64,000 bases of DNA, from NCBI RefSeq assembly GCF_000422925.1, contig NZ_KE383957.1, forward strand, positions 141,787 through 205,786. Reading direction: 5' to 3'. This document shows positions 43,526-52,592 of this stretch, one piece after another (positions within the stretch are counted from its first letter, which is position 1; each line of letters begins with the position of its first letter). The notes beneath the pieces were generated by a model. That model ran no database searches and had not been told where the DNA came from. It worked only from the letters and a program-made list of their open reading frames with translations. The stretch comes from Paludibacterium yongneupense DSM 18731. GTDB taxonomy: Bacteria; Pseudomonadota; Gammaproteobacteria; Burkholderiales; Chromobacteriaceae. A program made the position numbers and the translations under genes.

Positions 43526-44606
43526 CCGCCTGCCGCAGCGGCGCCAGACCGGCTTCGCTGGCGGGAAAGACGCCATGCTCGGTAATCAGCGCGCTGATCA
43601 GCCGCGCCGGAGTGATGTCGAAGGCGGGATTCAGCGCGCGGGTGCCCTCCGGCGCCAGCCGTACCCGCTCGAGCGTTCCCCGATCGCTCAACCCGCTGAT
43701 ATGCGTGACTTCCTCGCTGCCGCGATCCTCGACCGGAATTTCGCTCTGACCATCGCGCGTCTGCCAGTCGAGGGTGCTGAGCGGCATGGCGACATAGAAG
43801 GGTATGCCGTTGTCGGCAGCGGCAAGCGCTTTCAGGTAGGTTCCCACTTTGTTGCAGACATCGCCCAGCGCACTGACGCGATCGGCGCCGACGATGCAGG
43901 CGTCGACTTTGCGCGCGCGCATCAGGTAGCCGCCGGCGTTGTCCGTAATCAGCGTGGCATCTATGCCGTGACTGGCCAATTCCCAGGTGGTGAGACTTGC
44001 GCCCTGATTGCGCGGGCGGGTCTCGTCTATCCAGACATGCAGCGGAACTCCCTGATCGTGCGCCCGGTACAGGGCCGCCAGGGCGGTCCCCCAGTCGACG
44101 CAACCCAGCCAGCCGGCATTGCAGTGGGTGAGCACATTCAGGCGGGGTGGACGTCCGAGCGCTTCCCAGCGCGTTCGCAGCAGGCCGGCGCCATGCGCGC
44201 CGATCGCGGCATTGGTGGCGACGTCCGCCTCGGCCAGTGCATCCGCCCGTTCCAGCGCCGCGGCGGCGCGCCCGGATGGCGGGAGCGCCGTCACATGCTC
44301 GACGACCTGCTGTAGCGCCCAGCGCAGATTGATCGCAGTAGGGCGGGTGGCTGCCAACAGCCCGCAGGCATGTTGCAGGGCATCGTCGCCGGGATCGCGC
44401 GCAAGCGCGAGCGCCAGGCCGTAAGCGGCGGTCACGCCGATCAGCGGCGCGCCGCGGACCACCATGTTGCGGATTGCGGCGGCGACATCGTCGACGCTGT
44501 CCAGCGCAATGCGTTCGAAACGGTGCGGCAGCCGTGTCTGGTCGATGACCAGCAAGCGCAGCCCGTCGCGCTCGATGCTGCGATAAGGATGACCGTTGAC
44601 TTTCAT
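43515..44606 (-). CDS. mtnA: Methylthioribose-1-phosphate isomerase
   Basis: A 363-residue eIF2B-like isomerase converting methylthioribose 1-phosphate to the ribulose form, the step between MtnK and MtnB. Motifs are NMVVRGAPLIGVTAAYG, LTHCNAGWL with catalytic Cys, and GADRVSALGDVCNKVGTY with the conserved Asp. It is on the opposite strand from the rest of the pathway, with its own AT-rich upstream region. No aminotransferase or methylthioadenosine nucleosidase gene is adjacent. Confidence 0.95.
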   Translation of the reverse strand: MKVNGHPYRSIERDGLRLLVIDQTRLPHRFERIALDSVDDVAAAIRNMVVRGAPLIGVTAAYGLALALARDPGDDALQHACGLLAATRPTAINLRWALQQVVEHVTALPPSGRAAAALERADALAEADVATNAAIGAHGAGLLRTRWEALGRPPRLNVLTHCNAGWLGCVDWGTALAALYRAHDQGVPLHVWIDETRPRNQGASLTTWELASHGIDATLITDNAGGYLMRARKVDACIVGADRVSALGDVCNKVGTYLKALAAADNGIPFYVAMPLSTLDWQTRDGQSEIPVEDRGSEEVTHISGLSDRGTLERVRLAPEGTRALNPAFDITPARLISALITEHGVFPASEAGLAPLRQAATR

Positions 44607-44664
44607 CGTCTGATCCCGGGCGTGGCCGCCATGGTTGGAGGGGGCGGGAATACCTGGCCCCGTC

Positions 44665-44705
44665 AGATTAAAAAGAAATATGAAATTATTTTTAATATCA
44701 AACCG
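44665..44705 (-). promoter_or_regulatory. AT-rich promoter region of mtnA
   Basis: An AT-rich block upstream of mtnA. On the minus strand it holds TTGATA (a possible -35) within the 9-mer TTGATATTA, the reverse complement of the TAATATCAA found before the ABC-mtn operon. The shared 9-mer could be a common operator, though AT-rich sequence makes chance matches likely. Confidence 0.35.
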
Positions 44706-44774
44706 CGATCGGCGTCGATGCGGCGGCGATCACGCCTGCACGCCCCTGGCGGGGATCGCGGCACGATGCCCCGG

Positions 44775-45560
44775 CTAGATCGTGAAGTCCTCGCCATGCC
44801 AGCTGCCGTCGGCATCCTGCAAGGGCGGATGAGGAGCGGCGTCGCCGTTCGCACGTTCCAGTTGCTCCACCCTGGCGATCAGCATGCGCAGAGCCGTGCC
44901 CAGCGTGTCGGGCAGGCCCGTGTCATGCAGGTCGGGAGCGCTTCCTGGCGCGACTGACCGTGCGCGTATCACGATCTGACCGGGAATGCCGACCACGACC
45001 GAGTTGGGGGGCACCGATTTGACCACGACCGAGTTGGCTCCGACCCGGCTGTCGTCGCCGATAACGATCGCACCGAGCAGCTTGGCCCCGGCTCCGACGA
45101 CGACGCGGTCGCCCAGCGTCGGATGACGCTTGCCGTGGGCGAGGCTGGTTCCACCCAATGTGACCCCGTGATAGATCGTGACATCGTTGCCGATTTCCGT
45201 CGTTTCGCCGATGACCACACCCATGCCGTGATCGATGAAGAAGCCGTCGCCTATGCGCGCTCCAGGGTGGATTTCGATTCCTGTCAGTCCTCGTGCGAGT
45301 TGCGACAAGAAGCGCGCGCTCAGCCGCCAGCCACGGCGCCATAGCCAGTGCGTGAGGCGGTAGCTCCATACCGCGTGCTGGCCGGAGTAGCACAGGATGA
45401 CTTCGAGTGCCCCCCTGGCCGCCGGGTCGCGGGCGAGGATCATGCGGATGTCGCGACGGACGGTCTTGAACGGTCCGCGCAGCACGTGCGGCCTGTGCGG
45501 CACAGAGACCGGGGCGGCTGGCGCGAGCGGCGAGGTGTCCTTGATATGGGTCTGGTTCAT
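44775..45560 (-). CDS. cysE: Serine O-acetyltransferase
   Basis: A 261-residue left-handed beta-helix enzyme making O-acetylserine for cysteine synthesis. The start at 45560 (MNQTHIKD) follows GGGAG by 6 bases. The catalytic [14 protein letters not shown] and YHGVTLGG motifs, and the hexapeptide repeats through VVGIPGQ, are intact. The N-terminal domain is about 35 residues longer than in short EpsC-type enzymes, with a Pro-rich start, and a 45-residue tail follows the helix. It is divergent from the organosulfur cluster at 45894. Confidence 0.93.
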   Translation of the reverse strand: MNQTHIKDTSPLAPAAPVSVPHRPHVLRGPFKTVRRDIRMILARDPAARGALEVILCYSGQHAVWSYRLTHWLWRRGWRLSARFLSQLARGLTGIEIHPGARIGDGFFIDHGMGVVIGETTEIGNDVTIYHGVTLGGTSLAHGKRHPTLGDRVVVGAGAKLLGAIVIGDDSRVGANSVVVKSVPPNSVVVGIPGQIVIRARSVAPGSAPDLHDTGLPDTLGTALRMLIARVEQLERANGDAAPHPPLQDADGSWHGEDFTI

Positions 45561-45893
45561 GCCGGACTCCCGTGGATATGAGGGTCGCAAGCCGAGCCTC
45601 CGCGCCGGCAATGCCTGGCAGCCGCCAGAAAGACGGGGGAGGGCGTCGTCCTCGATAGTCGAGCTTATCGGTTCCGTCCGTCAGCTCGGAACGAAGAAAA
45701 AATTATAACGACATGACCACGGACGGCCATGCGGTGCCGCAGGCCGGGCTGTGCTGCATATATGAATTATTTATGTGTATTTATTTTTTCATTCCTTATT
45801 GATCTTAGTGCGGGCAGGTAGAGTGAGCCTGATTGTGTCCGCCGGTTTTCTGCTGCGGATGGTCGGGACCTTTTCTGTAATCGTGGTTGAAAA
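45561..45893. other. Divergent intergenic region between cysE and the organosulfur cluster
   Basis: 333 bp with no gene. A very AT-rich stretch at about 45756-45805 is the obvious promoter or operator area for one or both directions; a LysR-type (CysB-like) regulator would be plausible from context, but I cannot point to a clear site. Confidence 0.4.
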
Positions 45894-46715
45894 ATGAAAA
45901 CGCAAAACCATATCTACCTTTTCATGCTCGCCATCCTCGCGAGCAGTGTGGCGCAGGCCGATGCCACCCTCGACAAAATCAGGTCGCGCGGGGTCGTCGC
46001 GGCCGGCGTGATCGTAGATTCTCCTCCTTTCGGTTTCATCGACCCCAAGAGCGGGCAAGCTGGCGGTTTCAACATCGATCTGGCCCGCAGCATCGCTCAG
46101 CGGCTCGGAGCCAGGCTCGAACTGGTGACCGTGACACCACCGAATCGAGTGCAATTCTTGCAGCAGGGCAAGGTGGATCTGTTGCTCGCCAATATGCAGC
46201 TCAACGCGGAGCGCAGCGCGATCCTAGGTTATGTGCCAACCGCCTATGGCGAGGCGGGGGGCGGGCTGATCGCGCGCAAGGGCAGCGGGATAAAGCGGTG
46301 GGAAGACGTCAAGGGCAAGGTGATCTGCGTGTCGCAGGGTAGTAACTACGCTAAACCCCTGCTCGAGCAATATGGCGCGAACGTGCGCGGGCTGACCGGC
46401 ATGCCCGAATCCTTGCTGGCCCTCAAGAGCGGGAGTTGTGCCGCCTCGGTGCATGACAGCGCTCCCCTGCATCTATTGGTTTCGGAGAATCCGGAGTGGA
46501 AAGAGTACGAGATGCCTGTCTCCAAGGACTTGATCCCGTTGCCGTCCGTGATCTGGGTGCGCAAAGGCGAACATGACACTGAAAAAGCGCTGGACCAGAT
46601 TGCCCAGGATTGGTACCGCAGCGGTTGGTTGCTCCAGGAAACACGCAAATTCCGTATTCCCGTAACGCCGGAATTGCTGAAATGGCAAGCGCGTTACCCG
46701 GTGGCTATTCACTGA
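45894..46715 (+). CDS. Amino-acid ABC transporter binding protein (copy 1)
   Basis: A 273-residue family 3 solute-binding protein with signal peptide ending SSVAQA-DATL. Family features include RVAAGV-type VVAAGVIVDSPPFGFIDP, GGFNIDLARSIAQRLG, PPNRVQFLQQGKVDLLLANM and RKGSGIKRWEDVKGKVICVSQGSNYAKPL. First gene of the plus-strand cluster. The ligand is inferred to be a sulfur amino acid such as cystine, from neighbours. The next gene is a close paralogue. Confidence 0.9.
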   Translation: MKTQNHIYLFMLAILASSVAQADATLDKIRSRGVVAAGVIVDSPPFGFIDPKSGQAGGFNIDLARSIAQRLGARLELVTVTPPNRVQFLQQGKVDLLLANMQLNAERSAILGYVPTAYGEAGGGLIARKGSGIKRWEDVKGKVICVSQGSNYAKPLLEQYGANVRGLTGMPESLLALKSGSCAASVHDSAPLHLLVSENPEWKEYEMPVSKDLIPLPSVIWVRKGEHDTEKALDQIAQDWYRSGWLLQETRKFRIPVTPELLKWQARYPVAIH

Positions 46716-46742
46716 ACAAGCATGACGAAGAGAGGCAGGGCG

Positions 46743-47564
46743 ATGGCGACAGTAAACGAAGCCGTAGCGGGGGCGGTGTTGGCGCTGGCGATGGTCGCAG
46801 CGCATGCGGATGCAACGCTGGATAAAATCCGCTCGCGCGGAAGCGTGAGCGTCGGAGTGGTGCTGGGCGGGGCTCCGTATGGCGACGTGGATGGACATAG
46901 CGGTCAGCCGCAAGGGTTCAACGTCGACCTGGCCAGAAGCGTGGCCCAGCACCTGGGCGTCAAGCTGGATCTGGTCGTGGTGACGCCGGCCAATCGGGTC
47001 CAGTTCTTGCAGACCGGCAAAGTCGATCTGTTGCTTGCCAATATGCAATGGACGCAGGACCGGGCCGAGATCCTGAGCTTCGTCCCGACTCAGTATGACG
47101 AAAGCGGTGGGGCGGCCATGGTCCGCAAGGGGAGTGGCATCAAGCGCTGGGAAGACTTGCGCGGGAAACCGGTCTGCCTGTCGCAGGGGAGCAATTTCGC
47201 CAAGCCCTTGCTGGAAAAATATGGTGCCCAGCTGAAGGCTCTGCCGAGCATGCCGGAAGCCCTGCTCGCACTGAAGGGAGGGGCGTGCGTAGCCTCGGTG
47301 CACATCAGCAGTGGAATACACCGCCTCCTCGAAACCGAAGCCGACTGGAAGGACTACGAATCCCCGATTGCCAGCGATCTGATTCCTTCTCCGGGCGTCA
47401 TTTGGGTGCGCCGGGGCGAGAAGGACACGGTCTCTGCACTCGACCGTATCGTCAAGCAGTGGCATGGCTCGGGATGGCTGATCCAGACTGCGCGCAAAGA
47501 GCATCTGACCGTCCCGCCCGTGATCTATGCCTTGCACGACAAATTCGCGACGACGGCCAGATAA
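46743..47564 (+). CDS. Amino-acid ABC transporter binding protein (copy 2)
   Basis: A 273-residue paralogue of copy 1; both mature proteins begin DATLDKIRSRG and share the same motif order. The start at 46743 gives a proper signal peptide (MATVNEAVAGAVLALAMVAAHA) and has an AGAGG site; the ATG at 46722 lacks one. The pair differ in the pocket region near residue 120 (YGEAGGGLI against YDESGGAAM), so they may bind different ligands for the same permease. Confidence 0.9.
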   Translation: MATVNEAVAGAVLALAMVAAHADATLDKIRSRGSVSVGVVLGGAPYGDVDGHSGQPQGFNVDLARSVAQHLGVKLDLVVVTPANRVQFLQTGKVDLLLANMQWTQDRAEILSFVPTQYDESGGAAMVRKGSGIKRWEDLRGKPVCLSQGSNFAKPLLEKYGAQLKALPSMPEALLALKGGACVASVHISSGIHRLLETEADWKDYESPIASDLIPSPGVIWVRRGEKDTVSALDRIVKQWHGSGWLIQTARKEHLTVPPVIYALHDKFATTAR

Positions 47565-47575
47565 GGAGCATGCGA

Positions 47576-49039
47576 ATGGCCTTGATCGGGGCTCTGCGGG
47601 CGATAGTCGGCAACAATCATGTTGCGACCGGGATAGACGGGCATGCCGCCCTTGGCGATATCAGAGGCGTATACCGGGGACGGGCGCTGGCACTCGTCAC
47701 TCCCGGCTCTGTCGCCGAAGTGGCGGCAGTGGTGCGCGAGTGTGTGAAGACACGCACACCCATCGTCGTTCAAGGGGGAAACACCGGCTTGATGGGGGCG
47801 GCAACGCCCGATGACAGTGGTCGTGCCATCGTGCTGCAACTGGGGCGCTTGAACGCGGTCAGGAATGTCGATACCGATAACGATACCATTACCGTCGAGG
47901 CAGGCTGCGTGTTGCAGCAGGTTCAGGATGCGGCGCGCGCTTGCGGGAGACTGTTTCCGCTCAGCCTTGGCGCGGAGGGAAGCTGCACACTTGGCGGAAA
48001 CCTCGGTACCAATGCGGGTGGAACCCAGGTGCTGCGCTATGGTAATACGCGCGATCTGACGCTGGGGCTGGAAGTGGTGACGGCGGAAGGCGACATCTGG
48101 CATGGCCTGCGCGGTTTGCGCAAGGACAACACCGGCTACGATCTGCGTGATTTGTATATCGGCAGCGAGGGAACGCTGGGCATCATCACCGCCGCTACCC
48201 TGAAGCTCTACCCCCTGCCTGTGGGCTACCACACCGGTTTGCTCACGTTTGTCGATCTGGAACAGGCCGTGGCCTTCCTCTCCGTCGCCCGGCAAGGCTG
48301 GGGGGCGGCCTTGACCGCTTTCGAAGTCATGTCAGGCCGTGCGTTGCAGCTTGTTGCCGCCGATGCCGGGCTGCGCCCGCCTTTTCTGCCTCACGTCGAA
48401 GACGACGCCTGGTATGCCTTGCTCGAATTATCAGAGGGCGGCGAGGGCGGCGGCGGAGAACGTTTCGAGCAGGTGCTTGGACTTGCACTGGAGCAGGGGC
48501 GGCTCGTCGATGCCCTGATCGCGCAGAACGAGTCGCAGCGGCTGGCCATGTGGCAGTTGCGTGAGCACGGCATCAGCGAGGCTCAGGCGCGGGAGGGACG
48601 CAACATCAAGCATGACATTTCTTTGCCTATCTCTCGTCTCGCCCCTTTTGTCGCGGATTGCGCCAGTGCCCTGGAGCGCCATTATCCTGGTGTGCGCGTG
48701 ATAGCCTTTGGCCACCTCGGCGACGGTAATTTACACTACAACGTGTCTGCGCCGGCAGGATGCGGTCATGCCGGGTTTCTGGCGCAAGAAGAGGGCATAC
48801 ACCGCGTGGTTTACGACTGCGTGCAGTCGCATGACGGCTCGATCAGTGCCGAACACGGGATAGGCCAGGTCAAGCGCGATGTGCTGCCGTACTACAAGAC
48901 TTGTCTCGAGCTGCAGTTGATGCAAAGGATCAAGGCCGCGCTCGACCCGCTGAATTTACTCAATCCCGGCAAAGTCCTGGCCACGGGCACCGAAAGGAGG
49001 CCTTTGCAGCCGCTCCTGGATTTCGAGGTGAACTCATGA
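47576..49039 (+). CDS. FAD-linked 2-hydroxyacid oxidase/dehydrogenase (GlcD/D-lactate dehydrogenase family)
   Basis: A 487-residue flavoprotein with the VAO-type FAD domain (VVQGGNTGLMGAATPDD, GAEGSCTLGGNLGTNAGGTQVLRYG, YIGSEGTLGIIT) and the family C-terminal domain with metal/substrate motif FGHLGDGNLHYN and EHGIGQVKRD. It would oxidise a D-2-hydroxy acid to a 2-keto acid. Start 47576 is 7 bases from AAGGAG; 47570 is an alternative. It overlaps the aminotransferase start by ATGA, suggesting a shared keto-acid intermediate, possibly mercaptolactate to mercaptopyruvate. Confidence 0.88.
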   Translation: MALIGALRAIVGNNHVATGIDGHAALGDIRGVYRGRALALVTPGSVAEVAAVVRECVKTRTPIVVQGGNTGLMGAATPDDSGRAIVLQLGRLNAVRNVDTDNDTITVEAGCVLQQVQDAARACGRLFPLSLGAEGSCTLGGNLGTNAGGTQVLRYGNTRDLTLGLEVVTAEGDIWHGLRGLRKDNTGYDLRDLYIGSEGTLGIITAATLKLYPLPVGYHTGLLTFVDLEQAVAFLSVARQGWGAALTAFEVMSGRALQLVAADAGLRPPFLPHVEDDAWYALLELSEGGEGGGGERFEQVLGLALEQGRLVDALIAQNESQRLAMWQLREHGISEAQAREGRNIKHDISLPISRLAPFVADCASALERHYPGVRVIAFGHLGDGNLHYNVSAPAGCGHAGFLAQEEGIHRVVYDCVQSHDGSISAEHGIGQVKRDVLPYYKTCLELQLMQRIKAALDPLNLLNPGKVLATGTERRPLQPLLDFEVNS

Positions 49040-50262
49040 CTGCATTTTATCTGTCGCAGCGTGTACTGCAATCCGAGTTGTCTCCCAATGCCGCCGCCAG
49101 CCAACGCGCAAAGGCGCTGAAAGGCGCAGGTGCCGATATTCTCGATCTGACGATAGGCGAGCCCGACTTCGAAACTCCCGCCGCCGTCAAAGCTGCCGCG
49201 GCGGCGGCCATGGCGCGCGGGGAGACACGCTATACCCCCGCACTTGGGACGGCGCAACTGCGGGCGGCGATCAGCGCCAAGTTCGAACGCGAGAACGGCT
49301 TCAGCGTGCCCCCCGAACGGATCGCGGTCGCCAATGGAGCCAAACAGGTCATCAACAACGCGTTCGCCGCCACGCTGGAAGGCGATAGCGAAGTCATTGT
49401 ACCGTCTCCCTACTACCCTTCATTTCCCGAGATGGTGCGTCTTAACGGTGGCCGGGCGGTTATTGTTCCCACCCGCGCCGAGGACGGATTCCGCTTGGGC
49501 CGCGAGGCGCTCGAGGCTGCGATCGGCGAGCATGCCCGCTGGCTGGTGATCAATACGCCGTCCAATCCAAGCGGCGCCGACTACCGGCAAGAGGACTTGC
49601 TGATGCTGGCCGGAGTGCTGCGGCGCCATCCACACCTGTTATTGCTGCTGGACGAGGTTTACGAGCATATCCGGTTCGTCGAGCCGGCTCCGCATTTTCT
49701 GACTCTGGCTCCCGATCTTGCCGATCGCGTTCTGGTGGTCAATGCGGTATCCAAGACCTATGCCATGACCGGTTGGCGCATTGGCTTTGGCGCGGGTCCG
49801 CTGCCGTTGATCCGGGCCATGGGGGTGATCCAGTCGCAGACAACATCGGGGGCGTCGTCGATCGGGCAGGCGGCGGCGCTGGCAGCGCTGAACGGCGACC
49901 AGTCGCTGGTGGCCGAACGCGCCGCCATCTATCGCGAGCGTCGCGACATCCTGGTGGCGGGTTTGTCCGCCATCGACGGGATTCATCTGCAGGCGCCCGA
50001 TGGCGGTCTGTTCGTTTTCGCTTCGTGCCGTCACTGGCTGGGGGCCATTGCCGACGACGGCACGGTGATCGCCACCGACAGCGACTTTGTCGACTATTTG
50101 CTCACCCGGGTCGGGGTCGCGGCCGTTCCCGGCAGTGCCTTCGGTGCCCCCGGGCATTTCCGGCTGTCGATCGCGGTGGAGACGGCCGCCGTCGCACAGG
50201 CGCCATCGCGGATCGCGGCGGCCGTCGCCGCACTGCGTGCACAAGGAGGCCGGCATGACTGA
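49036..50262 (+). CDS. PLP-dependent aminotransferase, class I/II
   Basis: A 408-residue AspC-fold aminotransferase. It shows the TIGEPDFETP start, NTPSNPSG, LLDEVYEHI, and the PLP lysine K240 in SKTYAMTGWRIGF. The substrate is not predictable from sequence; co-location with a sulfur amino acid transporter, oxidase and thiol dioxygenase suggests a sulfur amino/keto acid pair. The 3' end overlaps the permease by eight bases. Confidence 0.9.
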   Translation: MTAFYLSQRVLQSELSPNAAASQRAKALKGAGADILDLTIGEPDFETPAAVKAAAAAAMARGETRYTPALGTAQLRAAISAKFERENGFSVPPERIAVANGAKQVINNAFAATLEGDSEVIVPSPYYPSFPEMVRLNGGRAVIVPTRAEDGFRLGREALEAAIGEHARWLVINTPSNPSGADYRQEDLLMLAGVLRRHPHLLLLLDEVYEHIRFVEPAPHFLTLAPDLADRVLVVNAVSKTYAMTGWRIGFGAGPLPLIRAMGVIQSQTTSGASSIGQAAALAALNGDQSLVAERAAIYRERRDILVAGLSAIDGIHLQAPDGGLFVFASCRHWLGAIADDGTVIATDSDFVDYLLTRVGVAAVPGSAFGAPGHFRLSIAVETAAVAQAPSRIAAAVAALRAQGGRHD

Positions 50263-50995
50263 TTGGCTGCCGTCGCTGGTGTCCGGGGCGAAACACCTCG
50301 GTCTGAACTATGGCTTTGTTCTCAATCCCTTCGAGCGCACGGCCTGGCTGTCTGGCATTGGCGTGACGCTTGAACTGGTGGCGCTGGCACTCGCCGCAAG
50401 CCTGCTTGCCGGGGTGGGGATGGCCGTCCTGCTGACGTCAAACCGGCCCTGGCTGCAGCATCCGGTGCGGGTACTGATCGAACTGACCCGCAATACCCCG
50501 GTATTGGTGCAGCTGTACTGCGCTTTCTTTGTGGTGAACATGCTGCTCAACCGCGTGCTGGATGGAGCGCAGCATAATCCGTTGACCGCGTTTGCATGGG
50601 TGATCATCGTGCTCTCCATTCACTACGGGGCGTTCCATGCGGAGGCCCTGCGTGCCGGCATCGAATCGGTGCCGGCAGGCATGCGCGAATCGGCAGCGTC
50701 CCTGGGTTTCAGCCGCCGTCAACTGCTATGGCATGTCGAGTTGCCGCTGGCAATCCGCTTTGCCTTGCCTTCGCTGATCAATAACCTGATCAATCTCGTG
50801 AAAACAACGGCGCTGGGGTCGGCCATCGCGGTCGGCGAGGTGACCTATACCTCGCTGATGATCTGGACCCAGCACGATAATGTGCTGGAGCTGATGCTGT
50901 TTATATTCCTGGTGTACGGCCTGCTTACCCTGCTGGTCGCCCGCCTGGGACGTCGACTGGAACATCGTTTGAGGATGCCGGGCTATGGCCATTGA
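50255..50995 (+). CDS. Amino-acid ABC transporter permease 1
   Basis: A 246-residue polar amino acid (HisM/GlnP-like) permease. It starts at 50255 after AAGGAGG. The coupling motif EALRAGIESVPAGMRESAASLGFSRRQL, followed by LPLAIRFALPSLINNLINLVKTTAL, is diagnostic. Five hydrophobic segments. Its N-terminus (TDWLPSLVSGAKHLGLNYGFVL) is periplasmic. Works with the permease at 50985 and ATPase at 51821. Confidence 0.91.
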   Translation: MTDWLPSLVSGAKHLGLNYGFVLNPFERTAWLSGIGVTLELVALALAASLLAGVGMAVLLTSNRPWLQHPVRVLIELTRNTPVLVQLYCAFFVVNMLLNRVLDGAQHNPLTAFAWVIIVLSIHYGAFHAEALRAGIESVPAGMRESAASLGFSRRQLLWHVELPLAIRFALPSLINNLINLVKTTALGSAIAVGEVTYTSLMIWTQHDNVLELMLFIFLVYGLLTLLVARLGRRLEHRLRMPGYGH

Positions 50996-51797
50996 ACAGA
51001 CGCTGGCGGCGAAGCCGCAGCCGGAAACGCAAGCACAGCCCGTCGCTGTGGCTTTTGCCCCGAACGCATTGCTATTGGCCGGTCTGTTGTTGCTGTGGGG
51101 GCTGGCGGGGACCTGCCTCGGCGACACGCTGAGCGTTCTGTGGCAGTGGACCCCCTTGCTGGCGCAGGGACTCAAAATGAACATACTGATCAGCCTGCTG
51201 GCTATCGGGGGCGGGACCGTGCTTGGCGTGCTGATCGGAGCGCTGGAGCTATCCGGGTCTGTCTGGGTCGCGGCGCCCGCGCGCGCCTTTGTGGCGCTGT
51301 TTCGCAATGCACCTTTGCTGGTTCTGATTTTCTTCACCACCTATGTGTTTCCTTTCGAGATCCACATCGGCTCGGTTTATCTGCCGTTTCCCGACTGGAT
51401 CAAGGCGACTGTCGGGCTGGCTCTGCCTGCGGCGGCGCAAGTGGCCGAGATTGTCCGCGGCGCCATCGGTTCCATCCCGTCGGCGCAGTGGGAAGCGTCG
51501 GCTTCGCTGGCATTCAGCCGTGCGCAGACCCTGCGCTGGATCATCTTGCCGCAATGCTTCAGACGCGTGCTGCCGCCGTGGATGAATCTGTACGCCATGA
51601 TCACCATGAGTACAACGCTGGCGTCTCTGGTCGGCGTCACCGATCTGCTCGAGTCGGCCAAAAACGCTAGCAACACGGTTAACCGGACCGATTTTACGAT
51701 TCTGGTTTACCTGGCGGTCTTGACGTTGTTTTTCTTTTACTGCTATCCGATCGCTTTGCTTACGCGACGGCTGGAACATAAATTCGCCATTCACTGA
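50985..51797 (+). CDS. Amino-acid ABC transporter permease 2
   Basis: A 270-residue permease overlapping the end of permease 1 by 11 bases. The coupling loop AEIVRGAIGSIPSAQWEASASLAFSRAQTLRWIILPQCF is clear, as is the FVALFRNAPLLVLIFFTTYVFPF stretch. The N-terminus is extended by about 35 residues (AKPQPETQAQPVAVAF) before the first helix. Pairs with permease 1 to form the membrane channel. Confidence 0.91.
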   Translation: MAIEQTLAAKPQPETQAQPVAVAFAPNALLLAGLLLLWGLAGTCLGDTLSVLWQWTPLLAQGLKMNILISLLAIGGGTVLGVLIGALELSGSVWVAAPARAFVALFRNAPLLVLIFFTTYVFPFEIHIGSVYLPFPDWIKATVGLALPAAAQVAEIVRGAIGSIPSAQWEASASLAFSRAQTLRWIILPQCFRRVLPPWMNLYAMITMSTTLASLVGVTDLLESAKNASNTVNRTDFTILVYLAVLTLFFFYCYPIALLTRRLEHKFAIH

Positions 51798-51820
51798 CCT
51801 CGGTTCGGACGGGAGATTTC

Positions 51821-52582
51821 ATGCCACTTTCACCATCATCGCCAGAGCCGCTGGTCCGGCTCAAGGATGTCCATCTTTCGTTTGGTCGCAACAACGTTCT
51901 CAAAGGTGTCGACCTGACGGTGAAGCGTGGCGAAGCGGTGTCCATCATCGGCCCTTCGGGCTCGGGAAAATCGACGATCCTGCGTTGCATCAACGGGCTT
52001 CTGGCCCCCGATCGTGGCCAGATCCTGGTCGGCGATACGGCCGTGCATGCCTTGCGCAGCGAAAGCGCTCGCATTGCCTTGCGCAAGCGCATCGGTTTTG
52101 TATTTCAGCAGTACAACCTGTTTCCCCACCTCAGCGTGCTGGAAAACATCGTGATCGCCCCTGTGCGCATCCTGGGCGTTGATCGGGCTACTGCAGAACG
52201 CGAGGCGGGCGAGCTTCTGGCGCGCGTGCGGCTTGCCGACAAGGCCGGGGCCTATCCCGGCGAGTTGTCGGGCGGGCAGCAGCAGAGGGTGGCGATCGCC
52301 CGCGCTCTGGCGATGCATCCGGAGCTGGTGCTGTTCGACGAGGTGACTTCCGCACTCGATCCCGAGACCGTCGGCGAAGTTCTGGCGGTGATCCGCGACC
52401 TGGTGCACGACGGTCTGACGTGCATTCTGGTTACGCATGAGATGCGTTTTGCCGAAGAGGTGAGCCATGAGGTCGTCTTTACCGAAGGCGGCGAAATCGT
52501 GGAACACGGTGCGCCTGCGGCTCTTTTCCATGCCCCGCGGAATGCGAGAACGCATGCTTTCATCAATGCAGTGAGCCACTGA
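51821..52582 (+). CDS. Amino-acid ABC transporter ATPase (GlnQ/TcyC-like)
   Basis: A 253-residue ATPase with Walker A GPSGSGKST, Q-loop FVFQQYNLFPHLSV, signature LSGGQQQRV and Walker B LVLFDEVTSALDPE. It belongs to the polar amino acid family that includes glutamine and cystine transporters. It completes the importer formed by the two permeases and the two binding proteins upstream. Confidence 0.93.
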   Translation: MPLSPSSPEPLVRLKDVHLSFGRNNVLKGVDLTVKRGEAVSIIGPSGSGKSTILRCINGLLAPDRGQILVGDTAVHALRSESARIALRKRIGFVFQQYNLFPHLSVLENIVIAPVRILGVDRATAEREAGELLARVRLADKAGAYPGELSGGQQQRVAIARALAMHPELVLFDEVTSALDPETVGEVLAVIRDLVHDGLTCILVTHEMRFAEEVSHEVVFTEGGEIVEHGAPAALFHAPRNARTHAFINAVSH

Positions 52583-52592
52583 AAACGGTGGC

